DNA of 64,000 nucleotides. Source: Bacillota bacterium (lineage in GTDB: Bacteria > Bacillota > Clostridia > Oscillospirales > Ruminococcaceae). The stretch is taken from the NCBI GenBank assembly GCA_023391875.1, contig JAEWAB010000002.1, positions 62,001 through 126,000 of the forward strand, read 5' to 3'. Below are positions 15,656-23,770 of the stretch, one piece after another. Position 1 is the first letter of the stretch; each line of letters starts with the position of its first letter. The notes beneath the pieces were generated by a model, which made no database searches, was not told where the DNA came from, and saw nothing but the letters and a program-made list of their open reading frames with translations. Position numbers and translations under genes: made by a program.

Positions 15656-17584
15656 GTGTTGCTTACCATTAATACCGACTTAAGCCGGTCTATCATCGCC
15701 CGGTACACCCATTTCGCCTCCGGTTTATCCTCCGATGCACAGATGGTGTTATTAAGCGGCGAGGGCGGCGGGCAAACAGGGCCGGATAGTGCACCGCCGG
15801 TACTGCGCCAAACCATACAGAACATCTGGCATATCCATCGCTGTATAGAGCAGAACACTATTTTAAACGTTCAGCTCGGGCTGCGGTTCGCAGGCCGATT
15901 GGCAGGCGCGGTATCCACAAATGCCGCGGTACAGCTTCGCGGCGCTTTACAAACCGAGCGTTTTGTGTCGCTCACAACGCAGGGGAATACGGTTCATCTT
16001 CAGCACGAGCACGGCATACCGCCGCTGCTTCTGCAAGCCTCCGCAGCACAGCCCGGCAGCGACCGGAACAGCCCGCCGGTAAAGGGAGAAGAACGGCAGA
16101 ATACACCTCCCAAGCTGATTTGGCAAGACAATCACAATGCACAACTACTTACCTTCCTTGAGCGGGCAGTGCGTTTATCGGGTGAAAGAGCCCCCGTCCC
16201 GCCTTTGGTAGAAAAGGTGGCAGGGCCTGCGGTACTCAAAGGCGCTAACGCCGAAATGATTTTGCCCGAAACCGAAAGGCAGCCGCCGCAAGCGTCTGCA
16301 ATACCACAAGTCGCTCCTATGAAAACATCTGCCCGTTATTACCGCGTGGGGGTAGTTCCCCCCAATAGGTCACTGCTCTTAGATTTTTATTCGGCAGTTT
16401 CCTCACAGGTACTCAGTCAGGCAGGAAATACCCCGCTTGTACGCCCATCGGGCATCAATGCGCCGCAGTTGTTATTGTCGGACACGGCAGCGAGTACCCC
16501 CCCTGCCAACGTAAAGGATATTGCCTATTCGGATAAGTCTGAGACAAATAAGTCTAAGACAACCGCTGTGCAAACCCCGCTTAGCCCAACCAATACCAAA
16601 AGCCCCATTGCACGGCAGGATGCTCCCTTTGTACAGCAGCCACTTGTACACGCGCCGGCGGAAGTGTCGAAAGATATTCCTCCCGCGCAGCAAAGGACGG
16701 CTTCGCCGCAACGGGCAAGCTTTACGCTCTATACGCCGATTAATAAAGAAATCCCCTACCCGGAACCTGCTGCAGCCATTCCTGCAACAGGCCGCGTGTC
16801 CAATATAGATAGGCCTCAGCAAAGGCCTTTTCCCCTCACGGGCCGTGTCCTGCCCGTACAGCAGCCTGAGCCCGGTACACAAACCGGTAATACACCGGGC
16901 ACGCCGCAGGCGACTGCACTTCAGCCGATATTTCAGGCGGCGCAGCTTAGGCAAGGCGTGCTGCCCTTCACCGTGACAAGAAGACCGGCCGAGACCCTGC
17001 CGGTGCGCAATGTCCTTAGGCCGTTTCCCGCACAGGCGCTACAACAGCAGGGGCAGACTGGGCGTATGCCTCCCGCCCCAACGCTTAACGCGCAGGATAT
17101 GCCCCCCGCCCTAACGCCTAACGCGCAGAATCTGCCGCCCGATGGAACACCCGCAGCGCTGCGGCATCTGCAAAGGCCGGAGGGCGTATCGTCTTCGGAC
17201 GCGGGCGGGGTAAACAACCGCAGGCTTCCTGCCACACGCAGTACAGGGAAAGCTCCCGCATATTCGCCCTTCAGCCCCGCGCAGACGCTGCACCGTACCG
17301 AAGCCGTTAAGGCGCCCGCAAGGGGAGAAACCGATGAAAGCCTCGATATCCCGACCGTGATACGAGATGCCAAAAACGTGCAATCTACGACCGTCAGTGA
17401 AACGGTTTCGCGCAATATCTCTGTAAACGCCCCGCAGTCGATGATGAAAGCGACGGCACAAAACGCAAGTGAAGAAGAAACTATGCGCGATGTGGACAGA
17501 GAGATTAATCGTCTTTCCGACGAAATCTACCGCAAGCTGGAGCAGCGTTTTCGCTCCGAAAAAATGAGAAGAGGGATGTGGTAA
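15656..17584 (+). CDS. Long Pro/Gln/Ala-rich, largely disordered eCIS protein in the tape-measure position
   Basis: The 642-residue protein starts at GTG 15656 (TTG 15659 is also possible) behind GCGGAGAA/GGTGAAAC. The first 120 residues look folded (IRQNIWHIHRCIEQN-like helix: TIQNIWHIHRCIEQ), residues about 130-560 are low-complexity and rich in Pro, Gln, Thr and Ala with short repeats, and the last 40 residues form a charged helix (MRDVDREINRLSDEIYRKLEQ). No membrane segment. It lies after chaperone and tube 2 and 3 bp before the LysM protein. In Mu/P2-like phages the gene after the chaperones is the tape measure, but tape measures are helical and this protein is not. A ruler, scaffold or cargo-tether role is open; family not recognised. 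Confidence 0.65.
   Translation: MLLTINTDLSRSIIARYTHFASGLSSDAQMVLLSGEGGGQTGPDSAPPVLRQTIQNIWHIHRCIEQNTILNVQLGLRFAGRLAGAVSTNAAVQLRGALQTERFVSLTTQGNTVHLQHEHGIPPLLLQASAAQPGSDRNSPPVKGEERQNTPPKLIWQDNHNAQLLTFLERAVRLSGERAPVPPLVEKVAGPAVLKGANAEMILPETERQPPQASAIPQVAPMKTSARYYRVGVVPPNRSLLLDFYSAVSSQVLSQAGNTPLVRPSGINAPQLLLSDTAASTPPANVKDIAYSDKSETNKSKTTAVQTPLSPTNTKSPIARQDAPFVQQPLVHAPAEVSKDIPPAQQRTASPQRASFTLYTPINKEIPYPEPAAAIPATGRVSNIDRPQQRPFPLTGRVLPVQQPEPGTQTGNTPGTPQATALQPIFQAAQLRQGVLPFTVTRRPAETLPVRNVLRPFPAQALQQQGQTGRMPPAPTLNAQDMPPALTPNAQNLPPDGTPAALRHLQRPEGVSSSDAGGVNNRRLPATRSTGKAPAYSPFSPAQTLHRTEAVKAPARGETDESLDIPTVIRDAKNVQSTTVSETVSRNISVNAPQSMMKATAQNASEEETMRDVDREINRLSDEIYRKLEQRFRSEKMRRGMW
17066..17131 (+). repeat. 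Two tandem 33-bp units inside the Pro-rich gene
   Basis: Units at 17066-17098 and 17099-17131 encode MPPAPTLNAQD and MPPALTPNAQN, with a partial third unit (LPPDGTPA) following. The repeats are in frame and add to the low-complexity character of the protein. A shorter 15-bp tandem pair (DKSET/NKSKT) lies at 16532-16561. Confidence 0.8.
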
Positions 17585-17587
17585 TCC

Positions 17588-18355
17588 ATGGCCGGTTTAG
17601 GTGCTATGGCAAAATCCGCCGCCGGTAAGGTTGCCAATATGGCGATGGAGCTTATAAACCCCGCGAAGCTGGAGAAGGCGAAGCTTTACCCGGTTAAAAA
17701 GGGGCTTTTTATGGGCTCGCCCGTTACGGTGCAGTTCAACCCGTCCGAATACCAGATATCCCGCTCCGTAAGCCTCAGCAAAAAGCGTCCGGTGGGCCGC
17801 GACCCCGATATCAACAAGATGCAGGCGGCGTCCGGCAATTTTGCCACCCTTTCACTCGCTCTGTATTTCGATACCATCAGCGACTTGGAAAACGGCGGGC
17901 TGCTTGCAATGATCCCGAAATTCAATTTTTTCAGCAGCAAGACGCCCGACGTGGTGTGTAAAGACATTGCCACGCTTTTAAAATATAACGACGAGGAGCA
18001 CGCTCCGCTGAAGGTGCGGTTCGTGTGGGGAAAGCTCGATTTTATGGGCTATGTGGAAAACTCCTCCATCAGCTACACGATGTTTTCCTCCTCCGGCACG
18101 CCGGTGCGGGCGAAGCTGGATTTAAAGATAAGCGGTGAGGAAACCGACGTGTTGCAAAAGAAGATGCAGCGCACCTTCTCCTCCCCCAACCGAACCAAAG
18201 AGCGCATGCTGCCCGAGACCGACCAGCTTTGGATGCTGGCCGAACAGGAATACGACGACCCCGGTATGTGGAAGGTAATCGCCGACGCAAACGGCATTTT
18301 AAACCCGCGCAAAATGGGGCGCGCCGCTGTTTTAAAGGTGCCGTCCATTAAGTAG
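17588..18355 (+). CDS. LysM-domain tube-cap protein (Afp7/gp53-like)
   Basis: This 255-residue protein has an N-terminal CIS tube-type domain (PVTVQFNPSEYQISRSVSLSKKRPVG, LSLALYFDT, KVRFVWGKLDFMGYVENSSISYTMFSSSGTPVRAKL) and a C-terminal LysM-like motif (TDQLWMLAEQEYDDPGMWKVIADANGI). In Afp/PVC this protein (Afp7) links the tube to the hub and baseplate; the LysM fold there acts in assembly and not in peptidoglycan binding. Start ATG 17588 lies 3 bp after the previous stop, so translation is probably coupled. No signal peptide. Confidence 0.9.
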   Translation: MAGLGAMAKSAAGKVANMAMELINPAKLEKAKLYPVKKGLFMGSPVTVQFNPSEYQISRSVSLSKKRPVGRDPDINKMQAASGNFATLSLALYFDTISDLENGGLLAMIPKFNFFSSKTPDVVCKDIATLLKYNDEEHAPLKVRFVWGKLDFMGYVENSSISYTMFSSSGTPVRAKLDLKISGEETDVLQKKMQRTFSSPNRTKERMLPETDQLWMLAEQEYDDPGMWKVIADANGILNPRKMGRAAVLKVPSIK

Positions 18356-18414
18356 GGCACCTTAAGACATTGCACCGGTTACGTTAAGATGGATTAAAAA
18401 GGAACGGTGAATCC

Positions 18415-19515
18415 ATGGATTTGATGATGCAAAGCACGGCTTACATGCTTCTTAAAACCAAATATCGTGACTTTGCGGCACCAACCGTGCGGATAAAGGT
18501 AGAAGGGCGAGACCTGATAGAATCGTACCACGCCGAGATCAGCGAGGTGGAGGTAGACCTGACGAGCGAATACCCCGCCTCGGGTTGCAGTTTTGACGTC
18601 TCGGGTGAGTACGTGGCCTCCAAAAGCGACTTTGACACCAAAGGCTCCGTATCGCTGCTTGAGTTGGGCGCCAAGGTAGAGGTGTATCTCGGCTATATCG
18701 CCACCGAGCTGGTCTTTATGGGGCTGATTACCGAACTGAGCTATCATTTTGAGGAGAATACCGCGCCCTATGTGCACGTAGAGTGCATGGACGCCAAATG
18801 CCTGCTGATGAAAGTCCAGCGGCTTGAGATCTTCAAAGAAACCATGGTTTCGCAGGCCGTTACCACCCTGCTGCAGTCGCAGCCTGTGGGCGGCTACCTG
18901 AAAGGGAATCAGGTAGACCGAATGGCGAAGGAAGACCAGCCGATCACCCTCAACATGGAGAGCTGCTACGATTTTATCGTCCGTCAGGCGCAGTACGCGG
19001 GCTTTGAGTTTTTTATCGTGTGCGGCAAGGCATACTTCCGCAAAACCCCGGCCTTCGGGCAGCCGATTATGACATTGTCCTTCGGCAGCGGGCTGCTCTC
19101 GGCGGATTTATCGCTGCGCGGCGCCGAGCTGGTGAACCAGGTAAAGGTAGTGGGTATCGACCCTAAAACCGATAAAGAGGTTTCGGGCGTCGCCAAGGCG
19201 ACGGGCAAGTTTGGCAAAGGGGCTGCGCCTAAGCGCATGATAGCGGGCACCGAACGCGTTTATCTCGACGCGGCCGCCCAAACCGCAGCGCAGGCGAAGA
19301 GCCGCGCCACCGCTTTGATGAGCGGCATCCAGCACCGCTTTGGCCTGATTGAGTGCAGATGCGAGGGCCTGCCGGACCTTGTGCCGGGCAGAACCGTCAA
19401 GATATCCGGCGTGATGGACCGCGCCGACCAGAGCTACTATATTACCGGTGTCCGTCACCGCGTTAACGAGGGCGGGTTTATTACAAACATAGAAGCGAGG
19501 ATCGATCATCTATGA
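18415..19515 (+). CDS. Baseplate hub protein, gpD/VgrG N-terminal type
   Basis: This 366-residue protein belongs to the phage late control gene D family (gp27-like hub): PTVRIKVEGRDLIESYHAEISEVEVDL start, FMGLITELSYHF, QAVTTLL and the C-terminal LPDLVPGRTVKISG...SYYITGVRHRVN block. It would form the trimeric hub on which the spike and tube assemble. AAGGA is about 10 nt upstream of the ATG. It ends in ATGA overlap with the spike gene, so hub and spike are separate but translationally coupled polypeptides, unlike the fused VgrG or Afp8. Confidence 0.88.
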   Translation: MDLMMQSTAYMLLKTKYRDFAAPTVRIKVEGRDLIESYHAEISEVEVDLTSEYPASGCSFDVSGEYVASKSDFDTKGSVSLLELGAKVEVYLGYIATELVFMGLITELSYHFEENTAPYVHVECMDAKCLLMKVQRLEIFKETMVSQAVTTLLQSQPVGGYLKGNQVDRMAKEDQPITLNMESCYDFIVRQAQYAGFEFFIVCGKAYFRKTPAFGQPIMTLSFGSGLLSADLSLRGAELVNQVKVVGIDPKTDKEVSGVAKATGKFGKGAAPKRMIAGTERVYLDAAAQTAAQAKSRATALMSGIQHRFGLIECRCEGLPDLVPGRTVKISGVMDRADQSYYITGVRHRVNEGGFITNIEARIDHL

Positions 19516-20300
19516 ACTCGATAGTAGACCTGTTTCGGACAAACGGCGAATTCGGTTCCAATACCGACTTTCTCAGTGTAGGCGGCTTTGTACAGGGAAC
19601 CGTAACCGAAAACGCTAATAAACAGTTCATCGGCATGGTTAAGGTGGAGTTTACAGCGTGGGAGAAGGGCAAGAACATCTGTGACTGGATGCCCGTTTTG
19701 CAGGGCTACGCGGGTAAAACCTACGGCAGCTACATCATGCCGGAGGTAGGGGATATCGTGCTGGTGGGCTTTATCGGCCCCGGTTTAAAGAAGCCCTTCG
19801 TTTTGGGCACCATGTTCCCGGCGGAGGCACAGATGCAAAAGGACAGCTTTCATGCGCAAAACGCCATGCGCAAGATAAAAACAAAGGCTGGCATCGAGCT
19901 TACCCTCTCGGATGAGAAGGGCAAGGAGGCGATAACCGCCAAGACCCCCAAAGGTCTTACGCTTTCAGCCGGCGACGAAAAGCAGATTATAACCTTTTCG
20001 GACCAGAACGCAAAAAACAGCATCAGCGTCAACTGCCAAACCGGTACGGTAGAGGTGAAGGCCGACGCGAAGATCGTCTTAAAAACAGGCAGCTGCGAGA
20101 TATCGATGGACGGTAAATCCGGCGCATTAGAGATAAAGGGCGGGCAGCTCAAGATTACCGCCTCCCAGAAGGCCGATGTAAACGGAGGCCAGATGCTGAA
20201 CATCTCCGGCGGGGTTTTAAAGGTGGAAGGCAAGCAGACCGCAGAGCTCAAGGGCAGCGCGATGACTTCCATCTCCGGCGGAATGGTCAAGATCAACTGA
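19512..20300 (+). CDS. Central spike protein, gpV/gp5-like OB fold with beta-helix
   Basis: This 262-residue protein has an N-terminal OB-fold typical of baseplate assembly protein V (GFVQGTVTENANKQFIGMVKVEF, DWMPVLQGYAGKTYGSYIMPEVGDIVLVGFI, KPFVLGTMFP), then a repetitive beta-rich part (LTLSDEKGKEAI, KQIITFSDQNAKNSISV, GALEIKGGQLKI, GGVLKVEGKQTAELKG) that fits a triple-stranded beta-helix needle. The 4-bp overlap with the hub gene implies a fixed ratio. The PAAR-like protein encoded at 11591 would cap the needle. No enzyme domain is fused, so any cargo must be separate. Confidence 0.88.
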   Translation: MNSIVDLFRTNGEFGSNTDFLSVGGFVQGTVTENANKQFIGMVKVEFTAWEKGKNICDWMPVLQGYAGKTYGSYIMPEVGDIVLVGFIGPGLKKPFVLGTMFPAEAQMQKDSFHAQNAMRKIKTKAGIELTLSDEKGKEAITAKTPKGLTLSAGDEKQIITFSDQNAKNSISVNCQTGTVEVKADAKIVLKTGSCEISMDGKSGALEIKGGQLKITASQKADVNGGQMLNISGGVLKVEGKQTAELKGSAMTSISGGMVKIN

Positions 20301-20397
20301 GCCTTGCCAAACTAAGTAACAGGTGAAATATAAAAAGGCTGTGCCTTTTAGCACAACGCCGATTTTCTGAATAGGGCATGAGAAACGAGGTGCGGTT

Positions 20398-20811
20398 ATG
20401 GCCGGTACAAGAGATTTTTTAGGGCGCGGGTTCTCCTTTCCGCCGCGTGTGGATGCCGCCACCGGCAGGTTTGTGATGGTGGATGCCGAGGAGGATATCC
20501 GTGAGGCGATCTATATCATCCTGATGACGCGTAAGGGGGAGCGAATGATGCTGCCTGAATTCGGCAGCCGCATTCACGATTATGTGTTTGACCTGCCCGA
20601 CCAGGCCGCTGTGAATCTCATCTCTACCGAGGTGGTGGACGCGCTCACGCGCTGGGAGCCGCGCGTCATCAACATCGGCGTAGAGATTGACGATTCTAAT
20701 ATCGCGGACGGCAAGCTCATCTTTAATGTCAGCTACACGGTTCGCGATACCAACAACCCCAACAATCTGGTGTTCCCCTTCTACCTCTACGAGGGCGTAG
20801 GGCAGGAATAA
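20398..20811 (+). CDS. Baseplate wedge protein, gp25-like (Afp9)
   Basis: A 137-residue GPW/gp25 family protein: FLGRGFSFPPRVDAATGRFVMVDAEEDIREAIYIIL, then TRKGERMMLPEFGSRIHDYVFD and NLISTEVVDALTRWEPRV. It is the most conserved wedge component and links sheath to baseplate. ATG at 20398 follows CGAGGTGCGG. It is separated from the spike gene by 97 bp and from the next wedge gene by 14 bp. Confidence 0.92.
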   Translation: MAGTRDFLGRGFSFPPRVDAATGRFVMVDAEEDIREAIYIILMTRKGERMMLPEFGSRIHDYVFDLPDQAAVNLISTEVVDALTRWEPRVINIGVEIDDSNIADGKLIFNVSYTVRDTNNPNNLVFPFYLYEGVGQE

Positions 20812-20825
20812 AGGAGGTATACGTC

Positions 20826-23687
20826 ATGGATAAACCGGCGGCTGCAAGGCATACGGCGCTTGCCGCACTGGCGCGCGCCTATCTGCCCGAATGGAACTTT
20901 TCACAGGAGCAACCCGACTCCGGCTCGGCCGTGGCCATGCTTATTGACGATATGCTCGGCGAAAGCGAAAAGCGCCTTTCGCAGGCTATCCATAAATACA
21001 AAATACAATACTTAAACCTGTTTGACCGCCTGAAGGAAGAACCGGTGGAATCCGCCAAAAGCTATGTGCGCTTTACACAGGTATCGGGCATGGAGCAGCC
21101 GGTTCACGTGCCCAAAGGCACACGCCTTATCGCGGAAGACCCCGTCGCCTACCGCAGGCTGATCTTTGAGACCGCCTATGCCATCACCACGACCTCCGCG
21201 CGGCTGGTAAGCGTCTGCTCCACCGATAAGGGCAGCGACCGCATCGTGCGGCTTTTGGACCATCAGGACGGCGCGGAGGATAGCAAAGGCTTTACGGCCT
21301 TCGGGCTTATGGAGGAAAACGAGGCGGAACACCGCCTGCTGCTGGGCTTTGACGGCGTTTTTGATGCGATGGACGGCCTTTCTATCGGATTAAGAATAGA
21401 AACGCAGGACCCCGAGGCGCGGGAAAGTGTTCTTCAGGCCCTGCTTTCGGAAGATGTGCGTTACTCAATGCTTGAGCCGGACGGAGAGCGCGGCTTTGAA
21501 AAGGCGGAGCGCCGCGACGACCTGATATGGCTTACTTTGCCCAGCTATCAGCCTATTCAAACCGAGCTTGCGGGTAAACCATGCTATGTGCTGTGTGTGC
21601 GTTCGCTGGCGCTCAGTGATATCAGCCTGTGCTCTGTGGAGCTGGTATTTTCGCAGGAGGGCCTGCCAGCCGACGAGGTGCTCTGCGCGGAGGTGGCCCA
21701 GAATGTGGGGCGCTTTACGCCCTTCGGCAGCCCGATGGAGATATTCGCGGACTGTACCATCGAGTGCCGCTCGGCGTTTGCACGCAGGGGTGCCGAGGTG
21801 GAAATGGGCTTTGAGCTTGACTTTTTAACGGTAGAGCAGAAGCTGCCCGAGGTGCAGAACAACCCCGATTATAAGATTATTATGAGACGCCCGCAGGAGG
21901 CGCCAAGGCTGGACGCGGTGGAGGTAAAGGCCGACTATGTGCTGCTGGAGTACCGCACCGAGAACGGCTGGCATCGCCTGCTGGACGATGAGCATACCGC
22001 GCTGCTTTTCAACGGCTCGGCGAGCGGCAAGGTTTCCATTCGGTTTACGCTGCCCAAGGATATAGCGCCCGAGGACGGGCAGGGCCGCCTGCGGCTGCGC
22101 CTGTACAAGGCCGACCATCTTTACAGCATCCCCTGTGTGCAGTACTGCCCTGTCATCAGCAACTTAAGCTTCTCCTACCGATACACACAAGGCAGCCTGC
22201 TGCCGGACACCGCCTGCACGCGAAACAACTTTGAGGTGGTGGATGTCACCGATAATATTCGCTTAAAGCGTACCTTCCCGCTGTTTTACAACCGCGAGCA
22301 CACCCGCCCCTCTATGTATCTGGGCTTTGACCAGAACCCTCAGGGGATGCCGCTTTCGCTCTATTTCGAGGTAGAAAACGACGAGGATACCCCTGTCCAC
22401 TATACCGTAGAGTATCTCTCCGAGCGGGGCTTTGAGCAGATGCAGGCAATCGATAACACCGGCGGGCTGCTTTACGCGGGCACGCTGCTATTGCCGGTGC
22501 CCACCGACTGTGCAAAAACCAAGCTGTTTGACCGCGACTGCTACTGGGTGCGGATGGTCGCGCGCGGCGAGCTCCCACAGACCCTGCCGATTATCCGCAC
22601 GGTGCTTACCAACATGGCGCGTGTAGAAAACCGCCGCAGCAGTACCGAGACCTTTTACCTCACCGACCCCGACGCGCCGCTTCATATCGCGCTCGCGGAG
22701 CAGAACCTTGTCTCGATAGCGGTTTATGTCAATGAGGAGGATTTGGGCTCCGAGAACGAGGAAAACTGGGTGCGCTGGAGCCGCCGCACCGGCTGGGACC
22801 AGCGCGGCAGATGCTGTGATATCGACCTTTCCGCCGGTACGGTGGAGTTTTCAAAGAACGCCTTTGCACCCTATCCGCTTCATCAGGAGGGGCCCACCGT
22901 GCTGGTGGAATACGAAAGCTACCAGGGCTCTGCCGCCAATGTAGAAAGCGACACCATCACCACCATGTCCGAGTCGCTGCGCGGCATCTCGTCCGTTACA
23001 AACCCCATGCCCGCCTACGGCGGCTACGACGGCTACAACGAGCAAACCTCCGCCGCGGTTATCTCCAACATGCTGCGCACCAGAGGCCGCGCGGTAACCG
23101 AGCGGGATTACTTTGATATGATTTTGCAGGTATCCTACGGCGTACGCCGCATTAAGTGCTTAAGCGGCGTCAACCGGCTTGGCGAGGCCGATGACGACGC
23201 CATCACCGTGGCGCTGCTCATCGACGAGTACGATAAGGGCAGCCACATCTTCTCCGCCGTGCGGGATACCATCCGCAGAAAGCTGGAGCAGTCGGGCTGC
23301 ATCCTGCCGCTGGGTAAAAACCTCATCCTTTCGCAGCCGAACTTTGTGCGCTTCTCGGTTCGCGCATGGGTAAGCTGCGGCCCCGGGCAGGATATGTACG
23401 AGCTGCAGCAGCAAACCATGGAGGACATCCGAACCTTTATCGACCCGCTTACCGGCGGCTTTGAGGGGAGCGGGTGGGAGATTGGCACGCTGCCTACCGT
23501 GCGGTATCTGCTCGCGTGGCTTAAGCTCAAACGCCCCGGGCTCACCGTTACGCGCATCGTCATCTCCGCGCGGACACGCGGGCGTGAGTTTGCGGTAGAC
23601 GATGAAATCGCCAAAACGATACGTAACCCGTTTGCGATGGCTGTGAACGGGGAGCACACCGTTTATGTGGACCTTTTGCAGGCCTGA
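20826..23687 (+). CDS. Large baseplate wedge protein, gpJ-like (Afp11)
   Basis: The 953-residue protein is preceded by AAAGGAGG. It begins with a helical segment (FSQEQPDSGSAVAMLIDDML, YLNLFDRL) and has long beta-rich middle domains. The C-terminal third carries the baseplate J signature (GGYDGYNEQTSAAVISNMLRTRGRAVTERDYFDMILQVSYGVRRIKC, later RPGLTVTRIVI). Afp11/Pvc11 homologues form the wedge ring with the following gene product. Length is within the range of the family. No membrane segment or signal. Confidence 0.87.
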   Translation: MDKPAAARHTALAALARAYLPEWNFSQEQPDSGSAVAMLIDDMLGESEKRLSQAIHKYKIQYLNLFDRLKEEPVESAKSYVRFTQVSGMEQPVHVPKGTRLIAEDPVAYRRLIFETAYAITTTSARLVSVCSTDKGSDRIVRLLDHQDGAEDSKGFTAFGLMEENEAEHRLLLGFDGVFDAMDGLSIGLRIETQDPEARESVLQALLSEDVRYSMLEPDGERGFEKAERRDDLIWLTLPSYQPIQTELAGKPCYVLCVRSLALSDISLCSVELVFSQEGLPADEVLCAEVAQNVGRFTPFGSPMEIFADCTIECRSAFARRGAEVEMGFELDFLTVEQKLPEVQNNPDYKIIMRRPQEAPRLDAVEVKADYVLLEYRTENGWHRLLDDEHTALLFNGSASGKVSIRFTLPKDIAPEDGQGRLRLRLYKADHLYSIPCVQYCPVISNLSFSYRYTQGSLLPDTACTRNNFEVVDVTDNIRLKRTFPLFYNREHTRPSMYLGFDQNPQGMPLSLYFEVENDEDTPVHYTVEYLSERGFEQMQAIDNTGGLLYAGTLLLPVPTDCAKTKLFDRDCYWVRMVARGELPQTLPIIRTVLTNMARVENRRSSTETFYLTDPDAPLHIALAEQNLVSIAVYVNEEDLGSENEENWVRWSRRTGWDQRGRCCDIDLSAGTVEFSKNAFAPYPLHQEGPTVLVEYESYQGSAANVESDTITTMSESLRGISSVTNPMPAYGGYDGYNEQTSAAVISNMLRTRGRAVTERDYFDMILQVSYGVRRIKCLSGVNRLGEADDDAITVALLIDEYDKGSHIFSAVRDTIRRKLEQSGCILPLGKNLILSQPNFVRFSVRAWVSCGPGQDMYELQQQTMEDIRTFIDPLTGGFEGSGWEIGTLPTVRYLLAWLKLKRPGLTVTRIVISARTRGREFAVDDEIAKTIRNPFAMAVNGEHTVYVDLLQA

Positions 23688-23770
23688 GGGCTATCGCTTT
23701 GATGTTTGGGGAGGCAAGGTATTCCGCCGGTTTCACCGAGGCCGCGTAATACCCGGAAAGGAATGGTCTA

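Noticed and set aside
18415..20300. Type VI secretion system
   Set aside because: gpD and gpV-like proteins resemble VgrG, but no TssJ/L/M membrane complex or ClpV is present and the organism appears Gram-positive.
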